A stretch of 38,614 bases of DNA from Chlorobiota bacterium (GCA_013152655.1 JAADFW010000005.1:1-38614), one strand, 5' to 3'; shown: positions 9,528 to 19,539, numbered from the stretch's first letter. Notes: generated by a model from the sequence alone, not told the origin. Numbers and translations are program-made.

Positions 9528-12254
9528 ATGAAAACTAACTATTTACTTCTTATTGCTATTGCTTTCTTTTTTGTTTTTTCGCAAAAACACTCTTATTGTC
9601 AAGATTTTGTAAAAACACTTGATTTAAAGAATAAAATTGAATATAAAGATTTGCAGAAATCATTTTATGATTGGTCAAAGGTTGCTGATTTGAACAAAAC
9701 AAAAGGATGGAAATATTATAAACGATGGGAAAACTTCAATAACAAACGAACTTCACTAAACGGAAACCTGCCAGATGCAAAAACATATTATGAGGAGTAC
9801 AATAAAATTAATGATAACAAAAAACTTATTTCGTCTGAAAAAGACAATTTTATATGGACACCTGTAGGTTTGCAAGTTGACGCTCCAACTTATAATGAAT
9901 CACAAGAAAGCGGAATAGGGCGAATAAATTGTATTACTTTTCACCCAACCGATTCAAACATTTTTTGGGTAGGAATTGCACAAGGAGGCGTATGGAAAAC
10001 TACTGACCACGGACATTCATGGATTCCTTTGACTGACAATATTCCCATGTTGCGAATAAGTGATATTGCAGTTGATAAAAATAATCCGGATATTATTTAT
10101 ATTTCAGTGGGCGATTATGCTTATGTTGGGGTTGGCCTATTACTTGACGACAGAAAACGAAACACACATTATGGAATTGGTGTTTATAAAACAACCAACG
10201 GAGGGCAAAACTGGGAACCAACAGGACTTTCGTTTAACCAAACCGATTTTGATGCTTCTTTAATTAGAAGAGTATTAATTGACAGTAATAATTCTGATAT
10301 TTTAATTGCAGGTGGCACCAATGGTATATGGAAATCTGAAAATGCAGGTGAATCCTGGACACAAATTTCTGAAGATTTAATATGGGATATTGAGCAAGAC
10401 CCTAATAATGTGAATACACTTTACGCTTCAACGGGTTACATAAATAACCTTGATATGGGACGCTGCGGAATTATTAAATCTTACGATTTTGGAAATACAT
10501 GGATTGAATTGTCAACCGGAATTCCTGAACAAAACCAGGCACAGCGTATAGAAATTACATTAGCTAATAATGATTCAAACTATGTTTATGCGGTTGCTTG
10601 TGACTTAACCGGTGGTTTATTTGGTTTTTACCGTTCAACAAATGCAGGCCAATCATGGGAAATGGTTGCCGACAGCCCTAACATTTTACATTGGTACGAC
10701 GGTAGTAGTTCAGGTGGGCAGGGAACTTACGACCTTACTATATTAGTTAATCCACAAAATAAAGACAATGTTATTGTAGGTGGCGTAAACCTTTGGGGAA
10801 GCGAAGATGGTGGAGATAGCTGGAATGGAGTTTCGTACTGGCGAAATGATTACGGACAAAGTATTCATGCAGACCAGCACTACCTGGCTTATAATTCTTT
10901 AGACCAAAACTATTACATCTGTAACGATGGTGGCCTTTATCGTACAAAAGAAATTAAAATTGGTTCATGGAGTGATGCTTACAGCCAAACAGGCTACGAA
11001 TGGCCAACCCAATGGGAACGATTAAATAACGGTTTAATGGTTACTTCATTTTACAGATTGGGACTTAGTAAAAACAATGACGGCTATATTATTGCCGGAG
11101 CACAAGATAATTCAACATTTTTCAATAATACTGAAAATTGGCACAATATTTTTGGTGGCGATGGAATGGAATGTATGATTCATCCTGAAAACCCAAATAC
11201 TATTTACGGTTCATATCAATATGGCGGCTTAATGAAATCAGTGAACGGAGGTGTAGATTATGATTATATTACTTACTATAGTATTGACGAAGACGGTGAA
11301 TGGACAACTCCGTATATAATGGACCCTGATAATCCGGAAGTAATATACGCCGGATATGGCAATGTTTGGAAAACAAATAATGGTGGAGACAACTGGGAAA
11401 AAATATCAAGTTTTCCTGATATTCCGGATTTAGGACAACCTAATTTATGTTCTTCATTGGCTGTTTCAAAAAACCATACCGATTATATTTATGCAGCTAA
11501 ACGAATATACCATTCTTTTAACGAAGCCGGAAGTGTCTGGCGAACAACAAACGGAGGAGATTCCTGGACTAATATAACAAATAATCTTCCCGACTCTATT
11601 TATTATACATACATAATTACAGATGATAACGACCCGGATTTAGTTTGGATAACCCTTGGCGGCTTTAATGACGGTTTAAAAGTTTTTAAAACTGTTAATG
11701 GAGGTATTAATTGGGAAAATATATCTCTGAATTTGCCAAACCTTCCTGTGAATTGTATTGTTAAACAAAGTAATGCAGAATACAATCCTGTTTACATTGG
11801 AATGGATATCGGAATTTATTATAAAAACGACACCATGGAAAGCTGGATGTTATATAATAATGGCTTTCCTAATGTAATAGTAAGCGAATTAGAAATACAT
11901 GAAGCAACCAATAAACTTTATGCTGCAACTTTTGGCCGTGGCATTTGGAATGTTGATTTGTACGAGAATACCGATACAACTTCCGGCATTAAAAACCCAA
12001 TTTATAATACTCAGGTAAATTTATTTCCCAATCCGGTTAATAATAAATTCAACCTGGTTCTTAAAAACGTAAATCTTGATAATGCAACAATATCGATAAT
12101 TGATATTACCGGGAAGAAACTATATGAAAATCAAATTTCTTTTAAGCAAAACTATTACCGCCAAACATTTAATTTAGATTTAATGCCAGGATTGTATTTT
12201 TTAATTGTATCAGATAATAATAACTCAAAATCTAAAAAGTTTATAGTTAATTAG
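9528..12254 (+). CDS. Secreted BNR/Asp-box propeller protein with T9SS sorting domain
   Basis: The 908-residue protein has a signal peptide (cleavage near residue 24, after SYCQ). Repeated Asp-box-like turns include TTDHGHSW, TTNGGQNW, SENAGESW, STNAGQSW, TNNGGDNW, TTNGGDSW and TVNGGINW, spread over about residues 150-790. This is the sialidase/VPS10-sortilin type of multi-bladed beta-propeller. The last ~80 residues (LFPNPVNNKF ... GLYFLIVSDN) form a type A T9SS C-terminal sorting domain, so the protein is predicted to be exported across the outer membrane and attached or released. The RIP and Asp/Glu/Tyr catalytic set of true sialidases is not evident, so binding or an unassigned hydrolase role is more likely. 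A weak promoter (TTG 9476-9478, TATCTTA 9501-9507) precedes it. Confidence 0.85.
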   Translation: MKTNYLLLIAIAFFFVFSQKHSYCQDFVKTLDLKNKIEYKDLQKSFYDWSKVADLNKTKGWKYYKRWENFNNKRTSLNGNLPDAKTYYEEYNKINDNKKLISSEKDNFIWTPVGLQVDAPTYNESQESGIGRINCITFHPTDSNIFWVGIAQGGVWKTTDHGHSWIPLTDNIPMLRISDIAVDKNNPDIIYISVGDYAYVGVGLLLDDRKRNTHYGIGVYKTTNGGQNWEPTGLSFNQTDFDASLIRRVLIDSNNSDILIAGGTNGIWKSENAGESWTQISEDLIWDIEQDPNNVNTLYASTGYINNLDMGRCGIIKSYDFGNTWIELSTGIPEQNQAQRIEITLANNDSNYVYAVACDLTGGLFGFYRSTNAGQSWEMVADSPNILHWYDGSSSGGQGTYDLTILVNPQNKDNVIVGGVNLWGSEDGGDSWNGVSYWRNDYGQSIHADQHYLAYNSLDQNYYICNDGGLYRTKEIKIGSWSDAYSQTGYEWPTQWERLNNGLMVTSFYRLGLSKNNDGYIIAGAQDNSTFFNNTENWHNIFGGDGMECMIHPENPNTIYGSYQYGGLMKSVNGGVDYDYITYYSIDEDGEWTTPYIMDPDNPEVIYAGYGNVWKTNNGGDNWEKISSFPDIPDLGQPNLCSSLAVSKNHTDYIYAAKRIYHSFNEAGSVWRTTNGGDSWTNITNNLPDSIYYTYIITDDNDPDLVWITLGGFNDGLKVFKTVNGGINWENISLNLPNLPVNCIVKQSNAEYNPVYIGMDIGIYYKNDTMESWMLYNNGFPNVIVSELEIHEATNKLYAATFGRGIWNVDLYENTDTTSGIKNPIYNTQVNLFPNPVNNKFNLVLKNVNLDNATISIIDITGKKLYENQISFKQNYYRQTFNLDLMPGLYFLIVSDNNNSKSKKFIVN

Positions 12255-12308
12255 CACTATCATAAATTATTGAGTTATAATAAAATCTGAATAGAAAATT
12301 CTTATAAC

Positions 12309-12935
12309 ATGAAAAAAAAATCCGGAATTATAAATTTTATTAGTTATATAATAAAATTGATTTACCTCGGGCAATGGATTTATATAGCTTCACTAATAGT
12401 TCTTTTCTTCCTTTTATTATCTCATTCAAATATTATTAATTTAGACAGGTTTTCGGGTTTTAAAGTGTTCTATTCAGAAATAAACCTTGGGCAGGCACAA
12501 ATGGATGATGGACAATTACATGAAATAATACTTACCAGCGGAACCGGAAGAATACATATTAAAGAATACAGCCAAAAAATTATTTACTACAAATTAATAG
12601 TTGCTCTGTTTGAAGCGTTAGTTTACCTGATTATTATTTATTGGCTAAAAAAAATATTTGGGAATCTAAAGCTTGGAAATTTCTTTATACGCGAAAATGG
12701 TATTTATATCACAAAAATAGCATTGTCTGTAATCTCTATAACAACATTGATTGATATTTTCAGTTTCTTTTTAAGCAAATATCTTTCAGGGTTTTTACAC
12801 ATTCCGAATGTGATTTTTAAATCCGATATTTATTTTCATTTTAATACCATTTTCTTAGGTTTTTTAATATTAGCCATTGCGCAAATATTTATGAAAGGTT
12901 CTGAAATGAAAAAAGAACAAGAATTAACGATTTAA
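12309..12935 (+). CDS. DUF2975 family membrane protein
   Basis: The 208-residue protein has four predicted membrane helices: about 20-42 (WIYIASLIVLFFLLL), 95-118 (LIVALFEALVYLIIIYW), 137-157 (ITKIALSVISITTLIDIFS) and 178-195 (FNTIFLGFLILAIAQIF). The segment FIRENGIYITKIA matches DUF2975 proteins, small multi-pass proteins usually encoded directly before a YozG-like XRE regulator. That is the arrangement here, with a 9-base gap to the HTH gene. The function of the family is not established. The pair may be a membrane-linked regulatory module. The sequence from about residue 60 to 90 is a soluble loop, probably extracytoplasmic. Confidence 0.8.
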   Translation: MKKKSGIINFISYIIKLIYLGQWIYIASLIVLFFLLLSHSNIINLDRFSGFKVFYSEINLGQAQMDDGQLHEIILTSGTGRIHIKEYSQKIIYYKLIVALFEALVYLIIIYWLKKIFGNLKLGNFFIRENGIYITKIALSVISITTLIDIFSFFLSKYLSGFLHIPNVIFKSDIYFHFNTIFLGFLILAIAQIFMKGSEMKKEQELTI

Positions 12936-12944
12936 TAAAAAAGC

Positions 12945-13154
12945 ATGGCAATTATAACAAACCTTGATGTAATGCTTGCAAAGCGCAAAATGTCGCTAAC
13001 AGAACTTTCTGAACGTATTAATATAACAATAGCTAACCTTTCCATTTTAAAAAGCGGAAAAGCAAAAGCTATTCGATTCACCACCCTTGAAGCAATTTGC
13101 CGTGAACTGGAATGTCAACCTGGCGATATACTTGAATATATATCTGAGAAATAA
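12945..13154 (+). CDS. Small XRE-family transcriptional regulator (YozG-like)
   Basis: The 69-residue protein is essentially one Cro/CI helix-turn-helix: residues 8-62 read LAKRKMSLTELSERINITIANLSILKSGKAKAIRFTTLEAI with the typical end CRELECQPGDILEYI. It is a single-domain HTH_26/XRE protein of the YozG type. It lies 9 bases after the DUF2975 membrane protein, and the two are a recurrent pair across Firmicutes and Bacteroidota, so it probably regulates its own operon. No other target is evident. A promoter for the next operon begins about 100 bases downstream. Confidence 0.88.
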   Translation: MAIITNLDVMLAKRKMSLTELSERINITIANLSILKSGKAKAIRFTTLEAICRELECQPGDILEYISEK

Positions 13155-13255
13155 AATAAAACAAGGTTGATTACTAACCGTATTTATCGTTTTTCAATAA
13201 ATTATTATTGTTTATTAGAAAATCATTTTTATTTTTATATCTGAAAATAAATTAA

Positions 13256-13285
13256 TTGTTTTTCATATTCTCTATTATACCTTTG
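13256..13285 (+). promoter_or_regulatory. Bacteroidota-type promoter for the peptidase operon
   Basis: TTG at 13256-13258 and TACCTTTG at 13278-13285 are spaced 19 bases apart, an excellent match to the Bacteroidota -33/-7 consensus. Transcription would begin around 13292 and give a leader of about 60 bases before the M1-like peptidase gene. The following genes (to about 18423 or 19478) have short gaps and no promoter of comparable quality, so this may drive the whole run. Confidence 0.72.
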
Positions 13286-13353
13286 TTTTTAAACAAAAAG
13301 AAGATACCTTTTGTTTTCAATTGTAAATTAGAACTGAATGTATAATTATAAAA

Positions 13354-15534
13354 ATGAAAAAAATGAAAAAACTTCAAATCCTATTCCTGTTTATCCTGTT
13401 ATCTGTGGTTTCATTAGCCCAATACCCACAACATCAGTTAAGTATTAAATTCAACATTGCTGATAATTTTATTGAAGTGGAAGATGAAATACAGTTTCCT
13501 AAAAACTATTTTTCAACAAAAAACAATATTCAGTTTTCATTAAACAGCAATCTTATCATTGAAGATTCTGGTGAAAATTATAAAATTGAACAAACTACTG
13601 AAGCAGAAAAGAACAAAACAGAAAAACAACCGGTAACTTTAAAAAACTATACCCTTACAGCTTCAACATTAAATCAATCAAAGTTTATATTAAAATATAA
13701 AGGAATAATTAACGACGAGATAAAAACCGGGGCAGCCGAATATGCGCGTGGCTTTAGCGAAACAACCGGCATAATTTCTGAAACCGGGATATATTTGGCA
13801 GGAGCTACTTATTGGGTTCCAAAAATAACTAACATAAAACTGGTAACCTTTACCATGCAAATAAGTATTGACTCTGCATGGAACATTGTATCGCAAGGTG
13901 AAAGAACGGAAAACAGAGTTAGCAATAATTTAAGGAATATAACCTATAACTCTCCCAACCCGGTTGATGAAATTTACTTAATTGGTGCAAAATGGACTGA
14001 ATATTCTATTACATCAGGAAAAGTATTGGTACAAGCTTTTTTACGAACTCCAGATGAAAAATTAGCTAACAAGTATTTACAGGCAACAAAAGGCTACTTA
14101 CAAATGTATGAAACGCTAATTGGCCCGTATCCTTATAAGAAGTTTGCCCTTGTTGAAAATTTTTGGGAAACAGGCTATGGCATGCCTTCCTTTACTCTGT
14201 TAGGTGAAAAAATTATCCGCTTCCCATGGATATTATATTCTTCTTATCCGCATGAATTATTACACAATTATTGGGGTAACAGTGTTTTTGTTGATTACAA
14301 ATCGGGTAACTGGTGCGAAGGTATTACAGCATACATGGCCGACCATCTTTTAAAAGAACAACGAGGACAGGGTGATGAATACAGACGAGCAACCCTGCAA
14401 AAATTTACCGATTTTGTGAATCCTGAAAACGATTTCCCTGTTGTTGATTTTCGCACCAGGCATAATTCTGCTGAAGAAGCTATAGGCTATGGCAAAGTAC
14501 TAATGATAAATAATATGTTGCGCGATGAATTAGGCGATAGTATTTTTATTGAAGCTTATCGTGATTTTTACAATGAAAATAAATTTAAAATTGTTGACTT
14601 TAATGCCATAAAAAACAGTTTTGAGAAAATTTCAGGAAAAAATCTTGACTCATTTTTTACGCAATGGTTAAACAGGAAAGGAGCACCTTCACTTGAACTC
14701 ACAAATGTTAAATCAATTCAAAACAGCAATGAATATAATTTAAGTTTTACTTTAAAACAAATACAGGAAGAAGATGTATTTGAATTAAATATACCTATTG
14801 CAATTATTCTTGAAAACAACAATAGTGTCATTTGGGAAAGAGTTAATTTAAATGAGCGTGAAAAAAATTACAGCTTTATTTTTAACGAAAAGCCCTTAAA
14901 AATAGAAGTTGACCCTCAATTTAACCTTTTCAGAAGATTAAACCGTAAAGAAACACCAACCGGCTTATCACAGGTTTTTGGAGGAACAAAAAACACTATT
15001 ATCCTTCCTTCTTCCAGTTCATATCTTGACGATTATGAACAAATGGCTACTATTTGGAAACAAACACAGGAAGCACAGGGAAACACATCGATTATTGTTA
15101 AAGACAACGATTTGGACAAACTCCCGACAGACAACCCGGTTTGGGTTTTAGGCAAGGACAATAAATTTGCAAGTCAAGTAATAATTCCAACTTCAACTCT
15201 TAGTTTTTTATCAACCAAAATACAAGAAACCCTAAAAGTATTAACAGATAGCGGTTCGCTTATTTACGTTATAGCTAACCCTTTAAATGAAGAGCAAAGT
15301 ATTGGGTTTATTTCATCTGATAATAAAGCAGCCATTAAAGGCCTAACAAGAAAACTTCCTCATTATACAAAATACGGATATCTTGGGTTTAAAGGAGAAA
15401 ATCCTGATAATGTTTTAAAAGGCACTTTCCCTATTTTAAATTCTCCTTTAAACTACATTATAAAATATGAAGGTATTACTCCGGAAATTAAAGCCAGATT
15501 AACACCACGAAAAGCACTTGTTCAACTAAAATAA
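13354..15534 (+). CDS. M1-family (gluzincin) metallopeptidase, exported
   Basis: The 726-residue protein has a signal peptide (about 1-22, cleavage after SLAQ). The zinc site is HELLH at residues 300-304, with the third ligand Glu322 in GNWCEG and the WGN motif next to HELLH. The Glu falls 17 rather than 18 residues after the second His. The canonical GAMEN exopeptidase motif is replaced by ETGYGMPSF, so aminopeptidase specificity is uncertain. The N-terminal ~200 residues fit the M1 beta-saddle domain, and the C-terminal part (about 530-726) is an extra domain of unknown role. It is predicted to be periplasmic. Two closely spaced ATGs (13354, 13363) are both possible starts. It leads an operon with a TolB-like lipoprotein (24-base gap) and an M28 peptidase. 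Confidence 0.83.
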   Translation: MKKMKKLQILFLFILLSVVSLAQYPQHQLSIKFNIADNFIEVEDEIQFPKNYFSTKNNIQFSLNSNLIIEDSGENYKIEQTTEAEKNKTEKQPVTLKNYTLTASTLNQSKFILKYKGIINDEIKTGAAEYARGFSETTGIISETGIYLAGATYWVPKITNIKLVTFTMQISIDSAWNIVSQGERTENRVSNNLRNITYNSPNPVDEIYLIGAKWTEYSITSGKVLVQAFLRTPDEKLANKYLQATKGYLQMYETLIGPYPYKKFALVENFWETGYGMPSFTLLGEKIIRFPWILYSSYPHELLHNYWGNSVFVDYKSGNWCEGITAYMADHLLKEQRGQGDEYRRATLQKFTDFVNPENDFPVVDFRTRHNSAEEAIGYGKVLMINNMLRDELGDSIFIEAYRDFYNENKFKIVDFNAIKNSFEKISGKNLDSFFTQWLNRKGAPSLELTNVKSIQNSNEYNLSFTLKQIQEEDVFELNIPIAIILENNNSVIWERVNLNEREKNYSFIFNEKPLKIEVDPQFNLFRRLNRKETPTGLSQVFGGTKNTIILPSSSSYLDDYEQMATIWKQTQEAQGNTSIIVKDNDLDKLPTDNPVWVLGKDNKFASQVIIPTSTLSFLSTKIQETLKVLTDSGSLIYVIANPLNEEQSIGFISSDNKAAIKGLTRKLPHYTKYGYLGFKGENPDNVLKGTFPILNSPLNYIIKYEGITPEIKARLTPRKALVQLK

Positions 15535-15558
15535 ATACTTAAATTAAATTTATGTAAT

Positions 15559-16566
15559 ATGAAAAAAATAAGCACATTATCTGTTTTATTATTAACTGCC
15601 TTCATTTCCTGTACCAACAGCAATAACAAAAAAGAAAGCACAACAGAAAATAAACCGGCAAGTAAAGAGTTGAAAACCCGGAAAATACCAAATATCAATA
15701 ATGCGGCTGAAGCCTATTTTTCACCCGATGGAGAAAGCCTGATATGTAATGCTAAGTTTGAAAACGATTCCACTTACCATGTTTATACTTTAAAAAAAGA
15801 TGGCACTGATATTTTAGAAATTAATAAAGTTGGTGATGATGCCTGTTCATATTATTTCCCTGACGGTAAACATCTGATTTGGACTTCAACCAGAGACCGT
15901 CTTGATTTACCTAAAGGAAATTATTCTAATCCGAAAGATTATCCGCAAGGAGCAGAGCTATATAAAAGCGATTTGGACGGAAATAATGTGGTTAGGTTAA
16001 CAAATAATGAATATTACGACGCAGAAGTTTCTGTATCGCCTGATGGAAGTAAAATACTTTTTAGCCGACAAATAGACGGAAACCTTGATCTATGGGTGAT
16101 GAATTCTGACGGAACTAATGAAAAGCAAATTACTTTTACTCCTGACTTACAAGAAGGCGGTTCATTTTATATGCCCGACAGTAAAACAATTATTTATCGC
16201 GGATGGCTGAAAACCGAAGAAGGTAAACGCGGAATGGCTATGACAATTTATACCATTAATGACGATGGAACAAACCGAAAACAAATAACTGATGATAATA
16301 CAGGAACCAACTGGGCTCCACATCCATTGCCCGATGGCGACCATTTTGTTTTTGTACGGATACTTCCTCCGGGGAATTTTGAAATTTATATGATGAGTAT
16401 TAGCACTAAAAAACAAATCCGGTTAACCTACAATGATGCTTTTGACGGGTTTCCTGTTGTTTCGCCTGACGGAAAAACATTATCATTTTCATCTAACAGG
16501 GATGCAAAGAAAGGAGAAAGAACCCTGTCTTTATATTTAATGGATTTGTCAAACTTAACTTTATAA
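15559..16566 (+). CDS. TolB-like (PD40) propeller lipoprotein
   Basis: The 335-residue protein has a lipoprotein signal with the cysteine at about residue 18 (TAFISC). It carries about six WD40-like PD40 blades, seen as FSPDGESLICNA, YFPDGKHLIWTSTRD, VSPDGSKILFSRQ, YMPDSKTIIYRG, LPDGDHFVFVR and VSPDGKTLSFSSNRD. Such propellers form a TolB-type fold and usually mediate protein or ligand binding; in this genus of proteins they often accompany exported peptidases. No catalytic domain is fused to it. No acidic surface-export signal follows the cysteine (CTNSNNKKES), so an inner-leaflet, periplasm-facing location is more likely. It lies between two peptidase genes, suggesting a joint role in peptide processing. 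Confidence 0.85.
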   Translation: MKKISTLSVLLLTAFISCTNSNNKKESTTENKPASKELKTRKIPNINNAAEAYFSPDGESLICNAKFENDSTYHVYTLKKDGTDILEINKVGDDACSYYFPDGKHLIWTSTRDRLDLPKGNYSNPKDYPQGAELYKSDLDGNNVVRLTNNEYYDAEVSVSPDGSKILFSRQIDGNLDLWVMNSDGTNEKQITFTPDLQEGGSFYMPDSKTIIYRGWLKTEEGKRGMAMTIYTINDDGTNRKQITDDNTGTNWAPHPLPDGDHFVFVRILPPGNFEIYMMSISTKKQIRLTYNDAFDGFPVVSPDGKTLSFSSNRDAKKGERTLSLYLMDLSNLTL

Positions 16567-16629
16567 TTTTTTCTTCAAAAAAAAACCAGAATTAACTAAT
16601 TATTTTACGCATTGAAAATATAGCTTATC

Positions 16630-18423
16630 ATGAAAAAATTAATTGTCTTATTAATAAGCGGATTTATCCTGTTTTCCTGTGCCCGGCCAGGAATAGATAA
16701 TCCTGAAATTACCCGTAAAGAATTAAAAGATCATATTTCTTATCTGTCCTCAGATTCCCTTAAAGGCAGAAAGCCCGGCACACCGGAAGGAAGGCTTGCG
16801 GCAGAATATATAGCAAACCAATATTTGAGTTTTGGCTATAAACCTTTAGGAGATAATATTTACCAATATTTTGATGTAATTACACAAATTGAAGCAGGTG
16901 ATAAAAACAGGCTTATAATTGATGATTATACTGCCAAATTAGATACAGATTTTGTTCCTGTTACATTTTCTTCAAATACAGCAGCTAATGGGGAAATTGT
17001 TTATTGTGGCTTTGGGTTTGATATTTCCGGTGATAGTATTCAATGGAATGATTATGAGAAAATAAACTTAAAGAATAAATGGGCATTAATTTTACATGGC
17101 GACCCAGAAATGGATAACCCCGACAGCAAATTTATTCCTTATTCAAATGAAAAAAGTAAAATATTAAGTGCAAAAGACCATGGAGCCATAGGAGTTATTT
17201 TTGTTTCAGGTACTTCCTTTGATAAAAAAGACGAACTTAATAAATTAGTATTAAATCAGGCAATGGCCAACTTTGGTATTCCTGCATTTCAAATTAGCCG
17301 CAATTTAGCTGATAAATTATTAAGTGACAATCAAACAAGTATTGATGAACAAGAGCAAATTCTAATTAAAAACAAAAAGCCAAATTCATTCTATATCAAC
17401 AAAAAAGCAGATGCTGAAGCTGAAATAATTTACACAAAAGTTCATACTCAAAATGTAGTGGTTTGGATGGAAGGAACCGATCCGGAACTTAAAAAAGAAT
17501 ATGTTTTAATTGGCGGGCACTATGACCATTTAGGTTTTGGCGGCCCAAATTCAGGATCGCGAGCTGAAAAAGAACATGCAATTCACCATGGAGCTGACGA
17601 TAATGCTTCCGGTGTTGCTTCCGTTATTGAAATTGCGGAGAAACTTGCTTTCAATAAAAAAGATTTAAAAAGAAGTGTAATTATTATGGCTTTTGGTGCT
17701 GAAGAAATTGGCTTACTCGGATCAAAATTCTTTACAGAAAATCCTTTGGTCAAACTTTCCGACATTAAAGCAATGATAAACATTGATATGGTTGGCCGTT
17801 TAAAAAAGAATAAAGAATTGCTAATAGGTGGATCGGGAACAGCAAAAGAAAGTGAAGCTTTACTCGATTCCTTAAGCAAGGGATTTGACCTGGTAATGTC
17901 TTTTTCACCAAATGGGTTTGGCCCTTCCGACCATGCATCATTTTATATTGAAAACATACCTGTCTTTTTCTTTTCAACCGGGGCACATGCCGATTACCAC
18001 ACCCCGCGAGATGTAGTGGAAAAAATTAATTTTGAAGGATTAAAAACACTTGACGACTATATTTATTCATTGTGCATTAATTTAATTAATCGTGATACAG
18101 ACTTACAATTTCAGGAAGCCGGGCCAAAAGGGAAAATTAAAACCGGACGGAAATCTAAAGTAAAATTAGGAATAATGCCTAATTTTGGAAAATCGGATAA
18201 CAACGGTATGCGTGTTGATGCAGTAACTCCACAAGGGCCTGCATTTGTAGCCGGAATGAAAAAAGATGATGTAATTATTGCAATTGCCGGCAAATCTGTT
18301 CATAATATTTATGAATATATGGATAGGATGAGCCGCTTAAAATTCGGACAAACCATTACCGTTGATGTGATGCGCGACAGCACAAAAATTGTATTACTTG
18401 TACAATTAGAAGAAATTCAATAA
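16630..18423 (+). CDS. M28 family zinc peptidase with PA and PDZ domains, lipoprotein
   Basis: The 597-residue protein has a lipobox ending at Cys17 (ILFSC). A PA-type insert lies around residues 115-260. The M28 co-catalytic zinc ligands are all present: His297 (GGHYDHLG), bridging Asp323 (GADDNASG), Glu358/Glu359 (GAEEIGLLGS), Asp386 (NIDMVGR) and His435 (PSDHASFY). The C-terminal ~95 residues form a PDZ domain (MRVDAVTPQGPAFVAGMKKD, then ITVDVMRDS). Family members are aminopeptidases or carboxypeptidase-like enzymes acting in the periplasm or at the surface. It follows the TolB-like gene by 63 bases and has no promoter of its own that can be seen. All catalytic residues are intact, so it should be active. 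Confidence 0.93.
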   Translation: MKKLIVLLISGFILFSCARPGIDNPEITRKELKDHISYLSSDSLKGRKPGTPEGRLAAEYIANQYLSFGYKPLGDNIYQYFDVITQIEAGDKNRLIIDDYTAKLDTDFVPVTFSSNTAANGEIVYCGFGFDISGDSIQWNDYEKINLKNKWALILHGDPEMDNPDSKFIPYSNEKSKILSAKDHGAIGVIFVSGTSFDKKDELNKLVLNQAMANFGIPAFQISRNLADKLLSDNQTSIDEQEQILIKNKKPNSFYINKKADAEAEIIYTKVHTQNVVVWMEGTDPELKKEYVLIGGHYDHLGFGGPNSGSRAEKEHAIHHGADDNASGVASVIEIAEKLAFNKKDLKRSVIIMAFGAEEIGLLGSKFFTENPLVKLSDIKAMINIDMVGRLKKNKELLIGGSGTAKESEALLDSLSKGFDLVMSFSPNGFGPSDHASFYIENIPVFFFSTGAHADYHTPRDVVEKINFEGLKTLDDYIYSLCINLINRDTDLQFQEAGPKGKIKTGRKSKVKLGIMPNFGKSDNNGMRVDAVTPQGPAFVAGMKKDDVIIAIAGKSVHNIYEYMDRMSRLKFGQTITVDVMRDSTKIVLLVQLEEIQ

Positions 18424-18473
18424 CTTGTAATTTTATCTCTATAAATATATTCTTAACTATAAAAACATTTTTT

Positions 18474-19478
18474 ATGAAAACAAAAACCCTAATTTTCTTA
18501 CTTATTTCATTTACATCTTTTGCATTTAAATACGACAAGCCTGCTTATATTCTTTATAACGATAGTGGTAAAGAAATTTTATATTCTAAAATGATTAAAA
18601 GCCTTTCAACAGCAGATTTTGTTTTTTTTGGAGAATCTCATACCGACCCGATTTCACACTGGTTAGAATATGAAATAACCAAAGATCTTTATGCTGTTAA
18701 AAAGCAAAATTTGGTAATGGGGGCAGAAATGTTTGAATCTGACAACCAGTTAATTTTAGACGAATATTTAAACGGCTTTTTTGCAGCTAAAAAATTTGAA
18801 GCAGATGCCCGCCTCTGGAAAAACTATAAGACCGATTATAAACCACTGGTTGAATTTGCCAAAGATAGTGGCATTTATTTTGTTGCTACCGACATTCCGA
18901 GAAGATATGCTTCAATTGTATTCAAAAAAGGATTTGAAGGCCTTGATAGTTTAAGCGAAGAAGCCAAAAAATTTATTGCCCCACTCCCTATTAATTATGA
19001 CCCGGAAGTTGCTTGCTATAAAGATATGATAAGCTTTATGAAAGAAGGCGAAACAGAACAACCTGCCGATAGCACAAATGCGGAACATAAAATGAAAACT
19101 GAAACAGATACTTCTGCTGTTGATAAAAATGCAGAAGCACCGGAAATGAAAGATAAAGACGCCATGAAAGGTATGCAAGCCGATTCTCATTTTACTGAAA
19201 ATTTACCCAAAGCACAAGCTGCTAAAGATGCAACTATGGCTTATTTTTCATTAAAAAACTGGGAAAAAGGAAAACTTTTTATTCATTTCGACGGGTCATA
19301 TCACTCAAACAACCACGAAGGAATTGTTTGGCATTTATGGCAAAAAAACCCAAATTTAAATATAAAAACCATTGCAGTAGTTCAACAAAAAGACATTAGC
19401 AAATTAGACGAAGAAAATTACAAATTGGCCGATTATATTATTTGTGTTCCTGAAAGTATGACACAAACTAACCGGTAA
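18474..19478 (+). CDS. ChaN-like heme-binding family protein
   Basis: The 334-residue protein has an N-terminal signal peptide (about 1-17). Its ChaN/PF04187 core shows DFVFFGESHTDPISHWLEYEI at 48-68, GAEMFESDNQ at 83-92, and a late block with HFDGSYHSNNHEGIVWHL. Campylobacter ChaN is an iron-regulated heme-binding lipoprotein. A charged Asp/Glu/Lys/Met-rich insert (about residues 190-236) interrupts the core and is unlike the rest of the protein. There is no clear lipobox here. It lies between the M28 gene (50-base gap) and the HmuY-like/TonB receptor genes (61-base gap), which supports a role in heme handling. The family match is good, but heme binding here is an inference. Confidence 0.8.
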   Translation: MKTKTLIFLLISFTSFAFKYDKPAYILYNDSGKEILYSKMIKSLSTADFVFFGESHTDPISHWLEYEITKDLYAVKKQNLVMGAEMFESDNQLILDEYLNGFFAAKKFEADARLWKNYKTDYKPLVEFAKDSGIYFVATDIPRRYASIVFKKGFEGLDSLSEEAKKFIAPLPINYDPEVACYKDMISFMKEGETEQPADSTNAEHKMKTETDTSAVDKNAEAPEMKDKDAMKGMQADSHFTENLPKAQAAKDATMAYFSLKNWEKGKLFIHFDGSYHSNNHEGIVWHLWQKNPNLNIKTIAVVQQKDISKLDEENYKLADYIICVPESMTQTNR

Positions 19479-19539
19479 TAAATATTACAACTTAATTAAT
19501 ACTATGTTTACTTAAACCATTCACCTAAATTTTATTATT

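Noticed and set aside
9528-12254. Sialidase
   Set aside because: Asp-box turns are clear, but the arginine triad and RIP motif of true sialidases were not found.
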